Source of the DNA: an uncultured cyanobacterium
GTDB lineage: Bacteria; Cyanobacteriota; Cyanobacteriia; Phormidesmidales; Phormidesmidaceae
NCBI GenBank assembly: GCA_938029995.1
Contig: CALHGI010000196.1
Location: 1-8,911, forward strand
DNA length: 8,911 bases
Direction of reading: 5' to 3'
Below are positions 1-6,425 of this stretch, in pieces; within the stretch, counting starts at the first letter, position 1; each line of letters opens with the position of its first letter. The position numbers and the translations under genes are program-made. The notes under the pieces are model-generated. The model was given only the letters and a program-made list of their open reading frames with translations, did not search any database and had not been told where the DNA came from.

Positions 1-131
1 CGCCTACACTAGACTTGGGCACCACCCTAGACTGGATTGTGGAATGGTATCGCGCCTACATTGGTGAAAAGAATATGCACCAGATGACCGTGGAGCAAAT
101 TCAACGATACGAAGCCCTCAAATCTTCGTAA
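1..131 (+). CDS. rfbG: CDP-glucose 4,6-dehydratase, C-terminal end (partial)
   Basis: Only the last 42 codons are in the window: the gene enters from the left, its first complete codon is at position 3, and it ends at TAA 129-131. The visible tail, including LDWIVEWYRAYIGEKNM and TVEQIQRYEAL, resembles the C-terminus of the extended short-chain dehydrogenase/reductases that make CDP-4-keto-6-deoxyglucose from CDP-glucose, where a helix with a TVEWY-type motif is followed by a 'T..QI..Y' ending. The enzyme would be cytosolic and NAD-dependent, and would supply the 4-keto sugar to the next two genes on the same strand. No catalytic motif is visible, so the call rests on the tail pattern and on the epimerase and oxidoreductase downstream. 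Another sugar-nucleotide dehydratase or epimerase of the same superfamily is possible. Confidence 0.65.
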   Translation, partial: PTLDLGTTLDWIVEWYRAYIGEKNMHQMTVEQIQRYEALKSS

Positions 132-207
132 GGCCAGGGACTTCTCCACAGACTCCATCCAGGTGGACATGGCCCACGGGCCTGGGAAAGCCTGGAAAAC
201 GCTGACC

Positions 208-248
208 TGGGAAACTAGGATTTGGGAAACTAAGATTTGGGAATATGG
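208..248. repeat. 15-bp tandem direct repeats
   Basis: The unit TGGGAAACTARGATT occurs at 208-222 and 223-237 with one base difference, followed by a decayed partial third copy starting TGGGAATATGG at 238. Similar TGGGAAA/TGGAAAA words occur just upstream at 183-199. The repeats are non-coding and look like a degenerate minisatellite. Confidence 0.7.
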
Positions 249-265
249 CCTAGGGCCATCTGTAC

Positions 266-326
266 GTCAGGTTAGCGGCTGAAACCAAAAGCATCCAGAA
301 GCATCAACCATATTGGCTAACCTGAC
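266..326. repeat. 11-bp perfect inverted repeat, 39-nt spacer
   Basis: GTCAGGTTAGC at 266-276 is matched exactly by its reverse complement GCTAACCTGAC at 316-326. The 39-nt spacer contains a near-duplicate AGCATCMA at 290-297 and 300-307. Transcribed, it would form a long-loop stem; as DNA it could be a dyad operator or the ends of a very small mobile remnant. No U-tract follows, so it is not a classical terminator. Confidence 0.6.
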
Positions 327-425
327 CACTGCAGATTTCACCCCTTACAACATCTCGATGTAGTCCTACCATTTGGTTTGTTTTTTAGTTTGTTTCTAAA
401 CCCTATTCATCAATAGTCAACACCT

Positions 426-1007
426 ATGATTTTTAACGAAACCTCCATTCAGGGGGTCTATATTATTGACCTTGAGCTACTTAAAGACGATCGGGGATTT
501 TTTGCCCGAGCCTTCTGTGCTCAAGAATTTGAAGAGCGGGGCCTCAAGTCGGCCATTGCCCAGTGCAACATGTCCTTTAACCATAAAAAAGGCACCCTTA
601 GGGGGATGCACTTCCAAATTCCCCCCGCCACTGAAACCAAGTTAATTCGCTGCACCCAGGGGGCCGTCTACGACGTCATCGTCGACCTGCGAAAAGACTC
701 CCCCACCTACCTATCCCACGTGGGGGTAGAGCTGAGTGCCGACAATCGACGCGCCCTGTATGTGCCGGAAATGTTTGCCCATGGGTATCAAACCCTGACG
801 GACAATGCGGAAGTGATCTATCAGGTCACCGAGTTTTATACCCCCGGGTACGAGCGAGGACTGCGCCATAGCGACCCTAAACTAGCCATTGATTGGCCCT
901 TGCCCGTGACCACCATTTCCAACAAGGATGCCGACTGGCCCCTATTGGATGACCAGCCCACCGATCAGCCCACCGACCAACCCGTTTCCCTAGGAGCGTC
1001 CTCATGA
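426..1007 (+). CDS. rfbC: RmlC-type sugar-nucleotide 3,5-epimerase (cupin)
   Basis: A 193-residue member of the dTDP-4-dehydrorhamnose 3,5-epimerase family, close to the usual 180-190 residues. These cytosolic cupin-fold enzymes epimerise C3 and/or C5 of 4-keto-6-deoxyhexose nucleotides. Visible hallmarks are DDRGFFAR (21-28), the catalytic histidine in LRGMHFQ (His62), Lys72 in TKLIRC, VPEMFAHGYQ (113-122, His119), the tyrosines of IYQVTEFYTP (Tyr132 and Tyr138), and the acid in LRHSDPKLAIDWP (Asp150). The active site therefore appears complete. After a probable dehydratase of the CDP-glucose type, the substrate may be a CDP-sugar rather than a dTDP-sugar. The protein ends in an extra DQPTDQPTDQP tail (about 178-188) outside the cupin fold. 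No good Shine-Dalgarno sequence precedes the ATG. The stop overlaps the next start as ATGA. Confidence 0.88.
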   Translation: MIFNETSIQGVYIIDLELLKDDRGFFARAFCAQEFEERGLKSAIAQCNMSFNHKKGTLRGMHFQIPPATETKLIRCTQGAVYDVIVDLRKDSPTYLSHVGVELSADNRRALYVPEMFAHGYQTLTDNAEVIYQVTEFYTPGYERGLRHSDPKLAIDWPLPVTTISNKDADWPLLDDQPTDQPTDQPVSLGASS

Positions 1008-2305
1008 TTATTATTGACACAGCCCTCAAAGCTCGGGCCGAAGCGGGCAATCCTGTGCGCATCGGTATGATTGGTGCAGGCTTCATGGGCCGGGGCATTG
1101 CCAATCAGATTATCCATTCCGTACCGGGGATGGAACTAGTGGCCGTATTTAGTCGCCGGTTGGACGGGGCCAAGCGCGCCTACCAGGAAGCAGGGGTGGA
1201 GCGTATTCAGACCGTTAGCACCGTCGCCGAATTGGAAGACGCCATCACCAACGGCACCCCCGCAGTCACCGAAGATGCATCGCTGCTATGCAAAGCGGAA
1301 AACATTGATGCCCTGGTGGAGGTTACTGGCACCATTGAATTTGGTACCCAGATTGTCCTTGAGGCGATCAATAACAAAAAGCACGTTGTGCTGATGAATG
1401 CTGAACTAGATGGCACCGTTGGCCCCATACTCAAGGTCTATGCCGACCGGGCCGGTGTGGTGCTTTCCAACTGTGATGGCGACCAGCCCGGCGTAGAGAT
1501 GAACCTCTACCGCTATGTGAAGAGCATCGGGTTTACCCCCCTGCTGTGCGGCAACATCAAAGGTCTGCAAGACCGCTATCGCAACCCCACCACCCAGGAG
1601 AGTTTTGCGGCTAAGTGGAAGCAGGCGGCCTACATGGTAACCAGCTTTGCCGATGGCACTAAAATCTCTTTTGAGCAGGCCATTGTGGCCAATGCAACGG
1701 GGATGAAAGTCTCCCAGCGGGGCATGTTTGGTTACGATTTTCGGGGCCACGTGGATGACATGACCCACCTGTACGACGTGGATCAGCTCAAGTCCCTAGG
1801 GGGAATTGTGGACTATGTGGTAGGGGCCCAGCCTGCGGCCGGTGTGTTTATTTATGCCACCAACGATGACCCCAAACATCAGCACTATCTGAACTACTAC
1901 AAGCGCGGCGAGGGTCCCCTCTATAGCTTCTATACGCCCTATCACATCTGTCATTTTGAGGTGCCCTTGTCCCTAGCTCGGGCCGTTCTCTTCCACGATG
2001 CGGTGATGGCTCCCCTGGGCAAACCCATGGTTGACGTGGTGGCTTCGGCGAAAATCGACCTCAAGGCGGGTGAAACATTAGATGGCATTGGTTACTACAT
2101 GACCTACGGCCAGTGTGAAAATGCTGATGTGGCCATCGCCCAAAACCTATTGCCCATGGGCCTGGCGGAAGGATGCAAACTCAAGCATGATGTGGCAAAA
2201 GACCAGGTGCTGACCTATGACGATGTGATCTTCCCCGAAGGCCGCGCATGCGACAAGCTTCGGGCTGAGCAAGATAGCCACTTCTTTGCAACGGCCACGG
2301 TATAG
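1004..2305 (+). CDS. NAD(P)-dependent oxidoreductase with C-terminal SAF domain
   Basis: A 433-residue protein. Near the N-terminus is a dinucleotide-binding Rossmann fold, IGMIGAGFMGRG (20-31, GxGxxG at 24-29), followed by the homoserine dehydrogenase-like strands around VEVTGTIEFG (105-114) and LMNAELDGTVGP (130-141). A middle catalytic region follows, and the C-terminus holds an SAF-type domain at about 343-412, including SAKIDLKAGETLDGIG. Relatives are often annotated as 'homoserine dehydrogenase-like' or simply oxidoreductase and occur in surface-polysaccharide clusters. Here it most likely reduces or oxidises a keto group of the nucleotide sugar made by its neighbours, but the exact substrate cannot be read from sequence. 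AGGAG at 992-996, seven bases before the ATG, and the 4-nt overlap with the epimerase stop support this start and translational coupling. Confidence 0.82.
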   Translation: MIIIDTALKARAEAGNPVRIGMIGAGFMGRGIANQIIHSVPGMELVAVFSRRLDGAKRAYQEAGVERIQTVSTVAELEDAITNGTPAVTEDASLLCKAENIDALVEVTGTIEFGTQIVLEAINNKKHVVLMNAELDGTVGPILKVYADRAGVVLSNCDGDQPGVEMNLYRYVKSIGFTPLLCGNIKGLQDRYRNPTTQESFAAKWKQAAYMVTSFADGTKISFEQAIVANATGMKVSQRGMFGYDFRGHVDDMTHLYDVDQLKSLGGIVDYVVGAQPAAGVFIYATNDDPKHQHYLNYYKRGEGPLYSFYTPYHICHFEVPLSLARAVLFHDAVMAPLGKPMVDVVASAKIDLKAGETLDGIGYYMTYGQCENADVAIAQNLLPMGLAEGCKLKHDVAKDQVLTYDDVIFPEGRACDKLRAEQDSHFFATATV

Positions 2306-2315
2306 CGTTTGGTAC

Positions 2316-2337
2316 TCCGGACCCTAATGGGTCCGGA
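2316..2337. terminator. Bidirectional stem-loop between convergent genes
   Basis: TCCGGACCC (2316-2324), loop TAAT, then GGGTCCGGA (2329-2337) form a perfect 9-bp, GC-rich stem. It lies 10 bases after the oxidoreductase stop and 6 bases beyond the LuxR-type gene stop on the other strand, the place expected for a shared terminator. Neither side has a U-tract, so it is not a textbook intrinsic terminator; it may act as a U-less hairpin or as an RNA 3'-end stabiliser. Confidence 0.6.
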
Positions 2338-2343
2338 CGCTTG

Positions 2344-2982
2344 CTAACTTGCGATCGCACCATACTGGCCTTCATCACCGAGAACCCGGCGCTTAGCCAG
2401 AATACTTTTCACATGTTTTTTCACCGTATTTTCGGTGATGTACAACCTACTCGCAATGGTCTCATAGGACTGATTTTGCAGACGTAGTTCCCACACCTTC
2501 ACCTCCCTTGGCGTTAGGCCATAGCGCTTGCCATCGGCCATGGCCCGACGACGATAGGCCTGCTGACGATCTTCTAAAATCAGCATCAAACAAGGCTCCT
2601 GGCAAACCTTAAGGTTCAAGGGCTGAATACGCACCCGAATCGGCTGCTGTTGGGCATCATTAATGTCCATTTCTAAGCCCAAATGAGTCTCAATTCCACT
2701 GGCAATATTCTTAAAAATTGGATGGCATAGCGTCCACAAAACTTTGGGCACCTGGGATAGCTCATCGGCGGCATGCTCCGGGGCAACTAGGGCATGGCAA
2801 ACGCGGGTGGCCATGGTATTGGCCTGGAGGATGCGACCACTAGCCGAGACAATTAATAAACCATCCACCAAGTTATCCAAGGCTGTTTGCAATAGGGAGT
2901 TAATGGCAACCCCATGGGCAATGGCCACTTTGCCAATGGGGTCGGAGGGGTTCGAATTAAAGGAACTATTCATGGAGGGCAT
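2344..2982 (-). CDS. PAS-LuxR family transcriptional regulator
   Basis: A 212-residue DNA-binding regulator. The N-terminal half (about 28-140) looks like a PAS-type sensor: LLQTALDNLVDGLLIVSASG and ILQANTMATRV match the PAS pattern of a helix then 'GI.v.d..G.i..aN..a'. The C-terminus (about 154-200) is a NarL/LuxR helix-turn-helix: YGLTPREVKVWEL, SYETIASRLYITENTVKKHV. There is no receiver domain with a phosphorylatable Asp, so a ligand, cofactor or protein probably signals through the PAS domain. Start choice is uncertain: the first ATG (2980-2982) and Met4 (2971-2973) both lack a strong Shine-Dalgarno sequence. It converges on the sugar locus and is 125 bp downstream of the DUF928 gene on the same strand, so it may be the last gene of that group or independent. 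Its target genes cannot be told from the sequence. Confidence 0.85.
   Translation of the reverse strand: MPSMNSSFNSNPSDPIGKVAIAHGVAINSLLQTALDNLVDGLLIVSASGRILQANTMATRVCHALVAPEHAADELSQVPKVLWTLCHPIFKNIASGIETHLGLEMDINDAQQQPIRVRIQPLNLKVCQEPCLMLILEDRQQAYRRRAMADGKRYGLTPREVKVWELRLQNQSYETIASRLYITENTVKKHVKSILAKRRVLGDEGQYGAIAS
2351..2358. repeat. HIP1 octamer
   Basis: GCGATCGC, the highly iterated palindrome of cyanobacterial genomes; here it lies in the last codons of the PAS-LuxR gene, reading as Ala-Ile-Ala near the C-terminus. Confidence 0.9.
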
Positions 2983-3107
2983 CCCAAACTCAAGTAACCA
3001 GAACGCCAGGGCATTGGGCAGAGGGGGAAACCTCAGGACCGCTGTTGATTGAGCAACGGCTCCCCGTGTTCTAAGTATTTATCAGGACTTCCGTCATAAA
3101 ATCTGCA

Positions 3108-3887
3108 TTAGTTCTGGGGTTGCTCAACAAAACTACAACAATCCATCACCAGGGCATCAGTAATATCACCCAAACCGATGGACCCTAATAGATCTTGCCA
3201 ATTTTCTGGGCCGGGCCCAGAAAATTGAGTCTCGGCCAAGGCTGATAGGGTATCCACCAAAAATTGCCTGTTGGGCTGGGGCAAGGCATCCCCCCCGCCA
3301 GGTTGATAGTTAATCCAACCGTCTACCGCAATGGGGGGACCAGCGGTGCAATGGACCGTTAAGTACCAGTGGTAGTCTGTGTTGGGTGTTAAGGTCAGCC
3401 CCAAATCCCCCAATGACACCCGCATAATGCCGGGAACCATGGCCATGGCATCCGTAGTATCCAACCGGGACCGGCTGACGGTATTGCCCGCCGCATCTTT
3501 TAGCGTAAACGCCACCCGACTGTTTTCCACCAGGCCATAGGGCTGATAAAACCATAGATCGGGGGCCGCTCTACGGGTAAAGCTAAAAACAATGTCCCCA
3601 GCAATGTCCCCAGCAATGTCCCCAGCAATCTCCTCCATGGGGTCTGCATTAGGCCCAGTCCAGGTGGCCGTATCAGGCATCAGAGCCGTCAATGGCGGCG
3701 CATCCGTCGGGAGGTCACACACCCCACCCCGACTGCCCCCACCCCGGCGCGTACCTCGACGGGGATAGCCCGTATTCGCCGGGCGTTCCGATAGGTGAAC
3801 GCCCGATTCGAGCCCTATACGGGCTTGGGCAGGGGCTCCCATGGCCAGGCCCATGATCAACACGGTTAAAACGTAGATGCACTTCAT
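3108..3887 (-). CDS. Secreted DUF928 family protein
   Basis: A 259-residue protein with a Sec-type signal peptide: MKCIYV, a hydrophobic stretch, then APAQA with probable cleavage after residue 22, so it acts outside the cytoplasm. DUF928 features are RGTRRGGGSRGGVCDLP (44-60), LTALMPDT (66-73), LWFYQPYGL (111-119), LTLTPNTDYHWYLTVHC (164-180) and DGWINYQP (189-196). The family is cyanobacterial and of unknown biochemical function. I chose the ATG at 3885-3887 rather than the in-frame ATG 72 bp upstream because it has an AGGG eight bases before it and puts the signal peptide at the N-terminus. Residues 87-99 contain a three-fold AGDI repeat inserted before the LWFYQPY strand. It lies 132 bp downstream of the CHAT-CHASE2 gene on the same strand, which suggests it works with the sensor in the periplasm; that link is inferred. 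Confidence 0.85.
   Translation of the reverse strand: MKCIYVLTVLIMGLAMGAPAQARIGLESGVHLSERPANTGYPRRGTRRGGGSRGGVCDLPTDAPPLTALMPDTATWTGPNADPMEEIAGDIAGDIAGDIVFSFTRRAAPDLWFYQPYGLVENSRVAFTLKDAAGNTVSRSRLDTTDAMAMVPGIMRVSLGDLGLTLTPNTDYHWYLTVHCTAGPPIAVDGWINYQPGGGDALPQPNRQFLVDTLSALAETQFSGPGPENWQDLLGSIGLGDITDALVMDCCSFVEQPQN
3591..3626. repeat. 12-bp x 3 in-frame tandem repeat within DUF928
   Basis: Three perfect copies of AATGTCCCCAGC (3591-3602, 3603-3614, 3615-3626), followed by the first three bases of a fourth. On the coding (minus) strand they read as repeated Ile-Ala-Gly-Asp codons. The unit is a multiple of three, so gain or loss of copies keeps the frame. Lack of any divergence suggests recent slippage. 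Confidence 0.95.
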
Positions 3888-4019
3888 CGGTAATCCCTGT
3901 TTGTAATACAGATAAGCCGTTGCTGAGTGAGGAGATGAACCGCTCTGAGAATGACACAATCCATCCGAAAGTTAGCAGATTAAATCATCCCGAAGATCAG
4001 CAACGCCCAGATAATACAG

Positions 4020-6425
4020 CTATGACCCATATCGCCGAACGGTAATGGCAGTCCCCGTGAGCGTAATCGCCGCAGGGACATAGGGCAGCCAAAGGGCTGG
4101 CCCAGCCAGTAACCCCCAGCCCACCAGCAATAACCCCGCCTCTGTGGTTAGCAGCACCAGCCAAAACCGCTCCCCCGTTAGGCCCCAACCCAACCCACCA
4201 CCCACCAGCGCCCACAGCAGAATCCAGCCACTTTCTCCCCATTCATTCCAAGTCCTGATTAAGGGGCGACCATCCTCAACAGCACTGATTAACTGACTAA
4301 TGATGTGGGCTTGAATGAACACCCCAGCGGTCATGTCTTCGAGGCGTTCACTTGTCGTGTAGGGGGTTTTCCAAAAGTCTCGCTCTTCTATATCGCCACC
4401 GCCAAAGGAGAGGTCCGTAGTACCGATTAAGACAATGCGATCGCGCAGTCCATCACCCTCAAACCCCTCCTGCAAAACCTCCGAGACCCGATGGGTTTGG
4501 GCAATATCTTCTAACCGGGGCAGGTGGCGATAATGCAACAGGTTTTGATACCCGCCCGCCGCATCCCTAGAGAGCTTATAACCACCGGCACGGGGTTTTA
4601 AGGGGGGAATTTTAACCTGGTTAAGCTGGAACCAGTTTTGGTCATTTTGCCAAAACACATCATCTAAGTCGTCATGGGGCGCCATCAGGTTTAAATACTG
4701 CCCCGCGACGATAGTGGCAAAGCTGTAATCAGTTCCACAGGGGGATGCCGTCGGTCGCTCTACCATCAACAACCCGCGCCGAGTGCGCCTGTCAGGATCT
4801 TCAAACAAATCGCTAAACCCTAGCCGATTGCCAAATTTCACCCCAGGGGCGGGGGCCACCCCCCTCATTTCAGCCGAGTCTGAAGGATGCTTACACAGGG
4901 AGATGAGATTCGGCGTATTTTCTAATCGCCTTTGCAGGGCAGGGACCTGGGCATCAATGGCATGTTCATGGTAAATATCCACCCCCAACACCCGAGGCTG
5001 AAATGTTTCCAGCTTTTCCAACAGAGCTAACAACGTCTCATCCGTCATGGAGAAAGCGGAGTTATTATCCAGCCCCTGTTGTTTGATATCTTCGTGGGTG
5101 TTTTTGATCACAACAATGCGGGGGTCGGGGGTTTCAAACCATGGCCACCAGCGTAAAAAACGGTCATAGGCCGCTAGCTCCAACGATTGGAAGCCTCCGA
5201 TAAATCGAAGCCCCAAGGTGGCAGCGGTGATGGCGGCGCCTAAGCCCCAAGCGCCCCATGGCCGTCTCCCTTGGGGAAGCACCTCGGGCCGGGGGACGGG
5301 GGGCCGCCCCTGCAACCGTTGCCAGGAGGGGGGCTGCTGCGCCAGGTTTTGACACAAAATGGGCAGCCAGGTGGCGCAGGGAAAGTCGTCTTCTAGGCCC
5401 TGTAGTCGTTCCCGGGCCTCACGCACCGCCAGGTAAAGGGGCGTATTACGGGAGAAACTCTCCAGAAACCCCTTGAGAAATTCATGGGCCACCCGGTCTG
5501 GAACCGGCTCTCGCATGACCAGGACTTGGGGAATGTGTAGGTCAGCGAGATCCTGGGCTAACCCCAGACCATCGCAGGAATTGAACAGGGCAATGGCCAG
5601 CCCCCTCTGCACCGCCTTGCCTAGGGCGTACTTCAATTCAGGAATGGTCAATTTATCCTGGGCATTGATGCCCATATGCCCGACATGGGTACCAGTGGCC
5701 CCCATGTCGCCGCCGCTGTGGCCAGCAAAAAACAAAATATCCCAGCCCCGCTGATCCCACAGGGCGCGATTGAGCGTAGCCCGGTCGGGGCCAGTCAGCA
5801 GCTGTAACTCCACACCGGGGAGATTTTGTAACAACGCCCGATCTGTCTCCAGGTCTAATCCGGTGGCATCCCCTAAAATGGCTAGGATTCTGACCTTAGA
5901 GCTGAGGGTGGCGGGGGCCTCCACCTGTTCATAAATGGGGGCACTCAGGGCCAACTCAGCCTGGGGATAGCGCTGAAAAAAATCCCATTTATGCCACGGC
6001 AGTCGTCGTAAAATTGGATCTTCGGTTTGTAGCACCACCCGAACCACATCCCTAGGGCTCAGCTGCTCCAGCAGTTTGTTATAAATCGGTTGAAAGGTGG
6101 GATGGCTCAGCCAAGTATTGATGCGATCGCACAGCTCCTGGGCCCGGCCATAACAGTCACCCAGCCAAGATACATTGGTGGCCCTATCCAATTGAGCTTC
6201 CAGACGATTGGGCAGGCGTAACTGACCATAGGCCGTCCGCCACTGCTGATACAACTCCGGTAAATCCGGGGCTGACGGCAAGACGCCAGGCAGCTCCACC
6301 ACCGGTCGCTCGTCCCCCAAACCAATCTGCAAAACCAGGGAAAACCCTTGCTGGAAATTGCCTGGCCCCAGCTTCAGCACCACCAACTTATCCGGGCTTA
6401 GTTTTTGTGCCATAGCGCCCCGCAT
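4020..6425 (-). CDS. CHAT protease-CHASE2 sensor membrane protein
   Basis: An 801-residue protein joining two domains. The N-terminal CHAT domain (caspase-like, clan CD peptidase fold; about 110-365) carries the catalytic histidine in WDILFFAGHSGG (His236) and cysteine in ALFNSCDGLG (Cys284), so it should be active. A membrane segment at about 391-411 leads to an extracytoplasmic CHASE2 domain (about 412-725) with LELAAYDRFLRW, DPRIVVI, PRVLGVDIYHE, RDRIVLIGTT and GVFIQAHIISQLI. Three C-terminal membrane segments follow (about 733-748, 755-772, 775-796), with a short basic tail. This gives a cytoplasmic protease controlled by an outside sensor, with no kinase or cyclase domain. The first ATG overlaps the DUF1822 stop (TAATG), indicating coupled translation; Met5 (6411-6413) is a possible alternative start. 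The ligand and proteolytic substrate are unknown. Confidence 0.9.
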   Translation of the reverse strand: MRGAMAQKLSPDKLVVLKLGPGNFQQGFSLVLQIGLGDERPVVELPGVLPSAPDLPELYQQWRTAYGQLRLPNRLEAQLDRATNVSWLGDCYGRAQELCDRINTWLSHPTFQPIYNKLLEQLSPRDVVRVVLQTEDPILRRLPWHKWDFFQRYPQAELALSAPIYEQVEAPATLSSKVRILAILGDATGLDLETDRALLQNLPGVELQLLTGPDRATLNRALWDQRGWDILFFAGHSGGDMGATGTHVGHMGINAQDKLTIPELKYALGKAVQRGLAIALFNSCDGLGLAQDLADLHIPQVLVMREPVPDRVAHEFLKGFLESFSRNTPLYLAVREARERLQGLEDDFPCATWLPILCQNLAQQPPSWQRLQGRPPVPRPEVLPQGRRPWGAWGLGAAITAATLGLRFIGGFQSLELAAYDRFLRWWPWFETPDPRIVVIKNTHEDIKQQGLDNNSAFSMTDETLLALLEKLETFQPRVLGVDIYHEHAIDAQVPALQRRLENTPNLISLCKHPSDSAEMRGVAPAPGVKFGNRLGFSDLFEDPDRRTRRGLLMVERPTASPCGTDYSFATIVAGQYLNLMAPHDDLDDVFWQNDQNWFQLNQVKIPPLKPRAGGYKLSRDAAGGYQNLLHYRHLPRLEDIAQTHRVSEVLQEGFEGDGLRDRIVLIGTTDLSFGGGDIEERDFWKTPYTTSERLEDMTAGVFIQAHIISQLISAVEDGRPLIRTWNEWGESGWILLWALVGGGLGWGLTGERFWLVLLTTEAGLLLVGWGLLAGPALWLPYVPAAITLTGTAITVRRYGS
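4437..4444. repeat. HIP1 octamer
   Basis: GCGATCGC inside the CHASE2 coding region, at the DRIVLIGTT segment. Confidence 0.9.
6123..6130. repeat. HIP1 octamer
   Basis: GCGATCGC inside the N-terminal part of the CHAT-CHASE2 gene, at the CDRINTW segment (residues 99-105). Confidence 0.9.

Larger units (their letters stand above)
132..425. other. Non-coding gap in the sugar-nucleotide locus
   Basis: This 294-bp stretch separates the dehydratase end from the epimerase start. I see no credible gene on either strand. It contains 15-bp tandem repeats (208-248), a short hairpin TGGCC-TAG-GGCCA (246-258), an 11-bp inverted repeat (266-326), a T-rich stretch around 374-397 and a 5-bp hairpin CTATT-CATC-AATAG (403-416) just before the next ATG. 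No convincing -35/-10 pair was found. The gap is long for a tight operon, so the epimerase may have its own promoter here or be reached by read-through. Confidence 0.6.

Noticed and set aside
404..416. 13-mer TATTCATCAATAG also found at 8182-8194
   Set aside because: A single shared 13-mer is expected by chance in a window of this length, and the two contexts are unrelated.
1406..1768. 120-codon open frame on the minus strand
   Set aside because: It lies wholly inside the well-supported oxidoreductase gene, shows no domain pattern and reads as an antisense shadow.
3050..3126. 8-bp inverted repeat TGAGCAAC/GTTGCTCA around the DUF928 stop
   Set aside because: It is short, widely spaced (61 bp) and partly within the coding sequence; chance is the simplest explanation.
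3591..3626. Short regular repeats resembling a CRISPR array
   Set aside because: Units are 12 bp, adjoin directly with no spacers, and lie in frame inside the DUF928 coding sequence.
3888..3959. 24-codon N-terminal extension of the DUF928 gene
   Set aside because: It would bury the signal peptide behind a polar leader, while the inner ATG has a good ribosome site.
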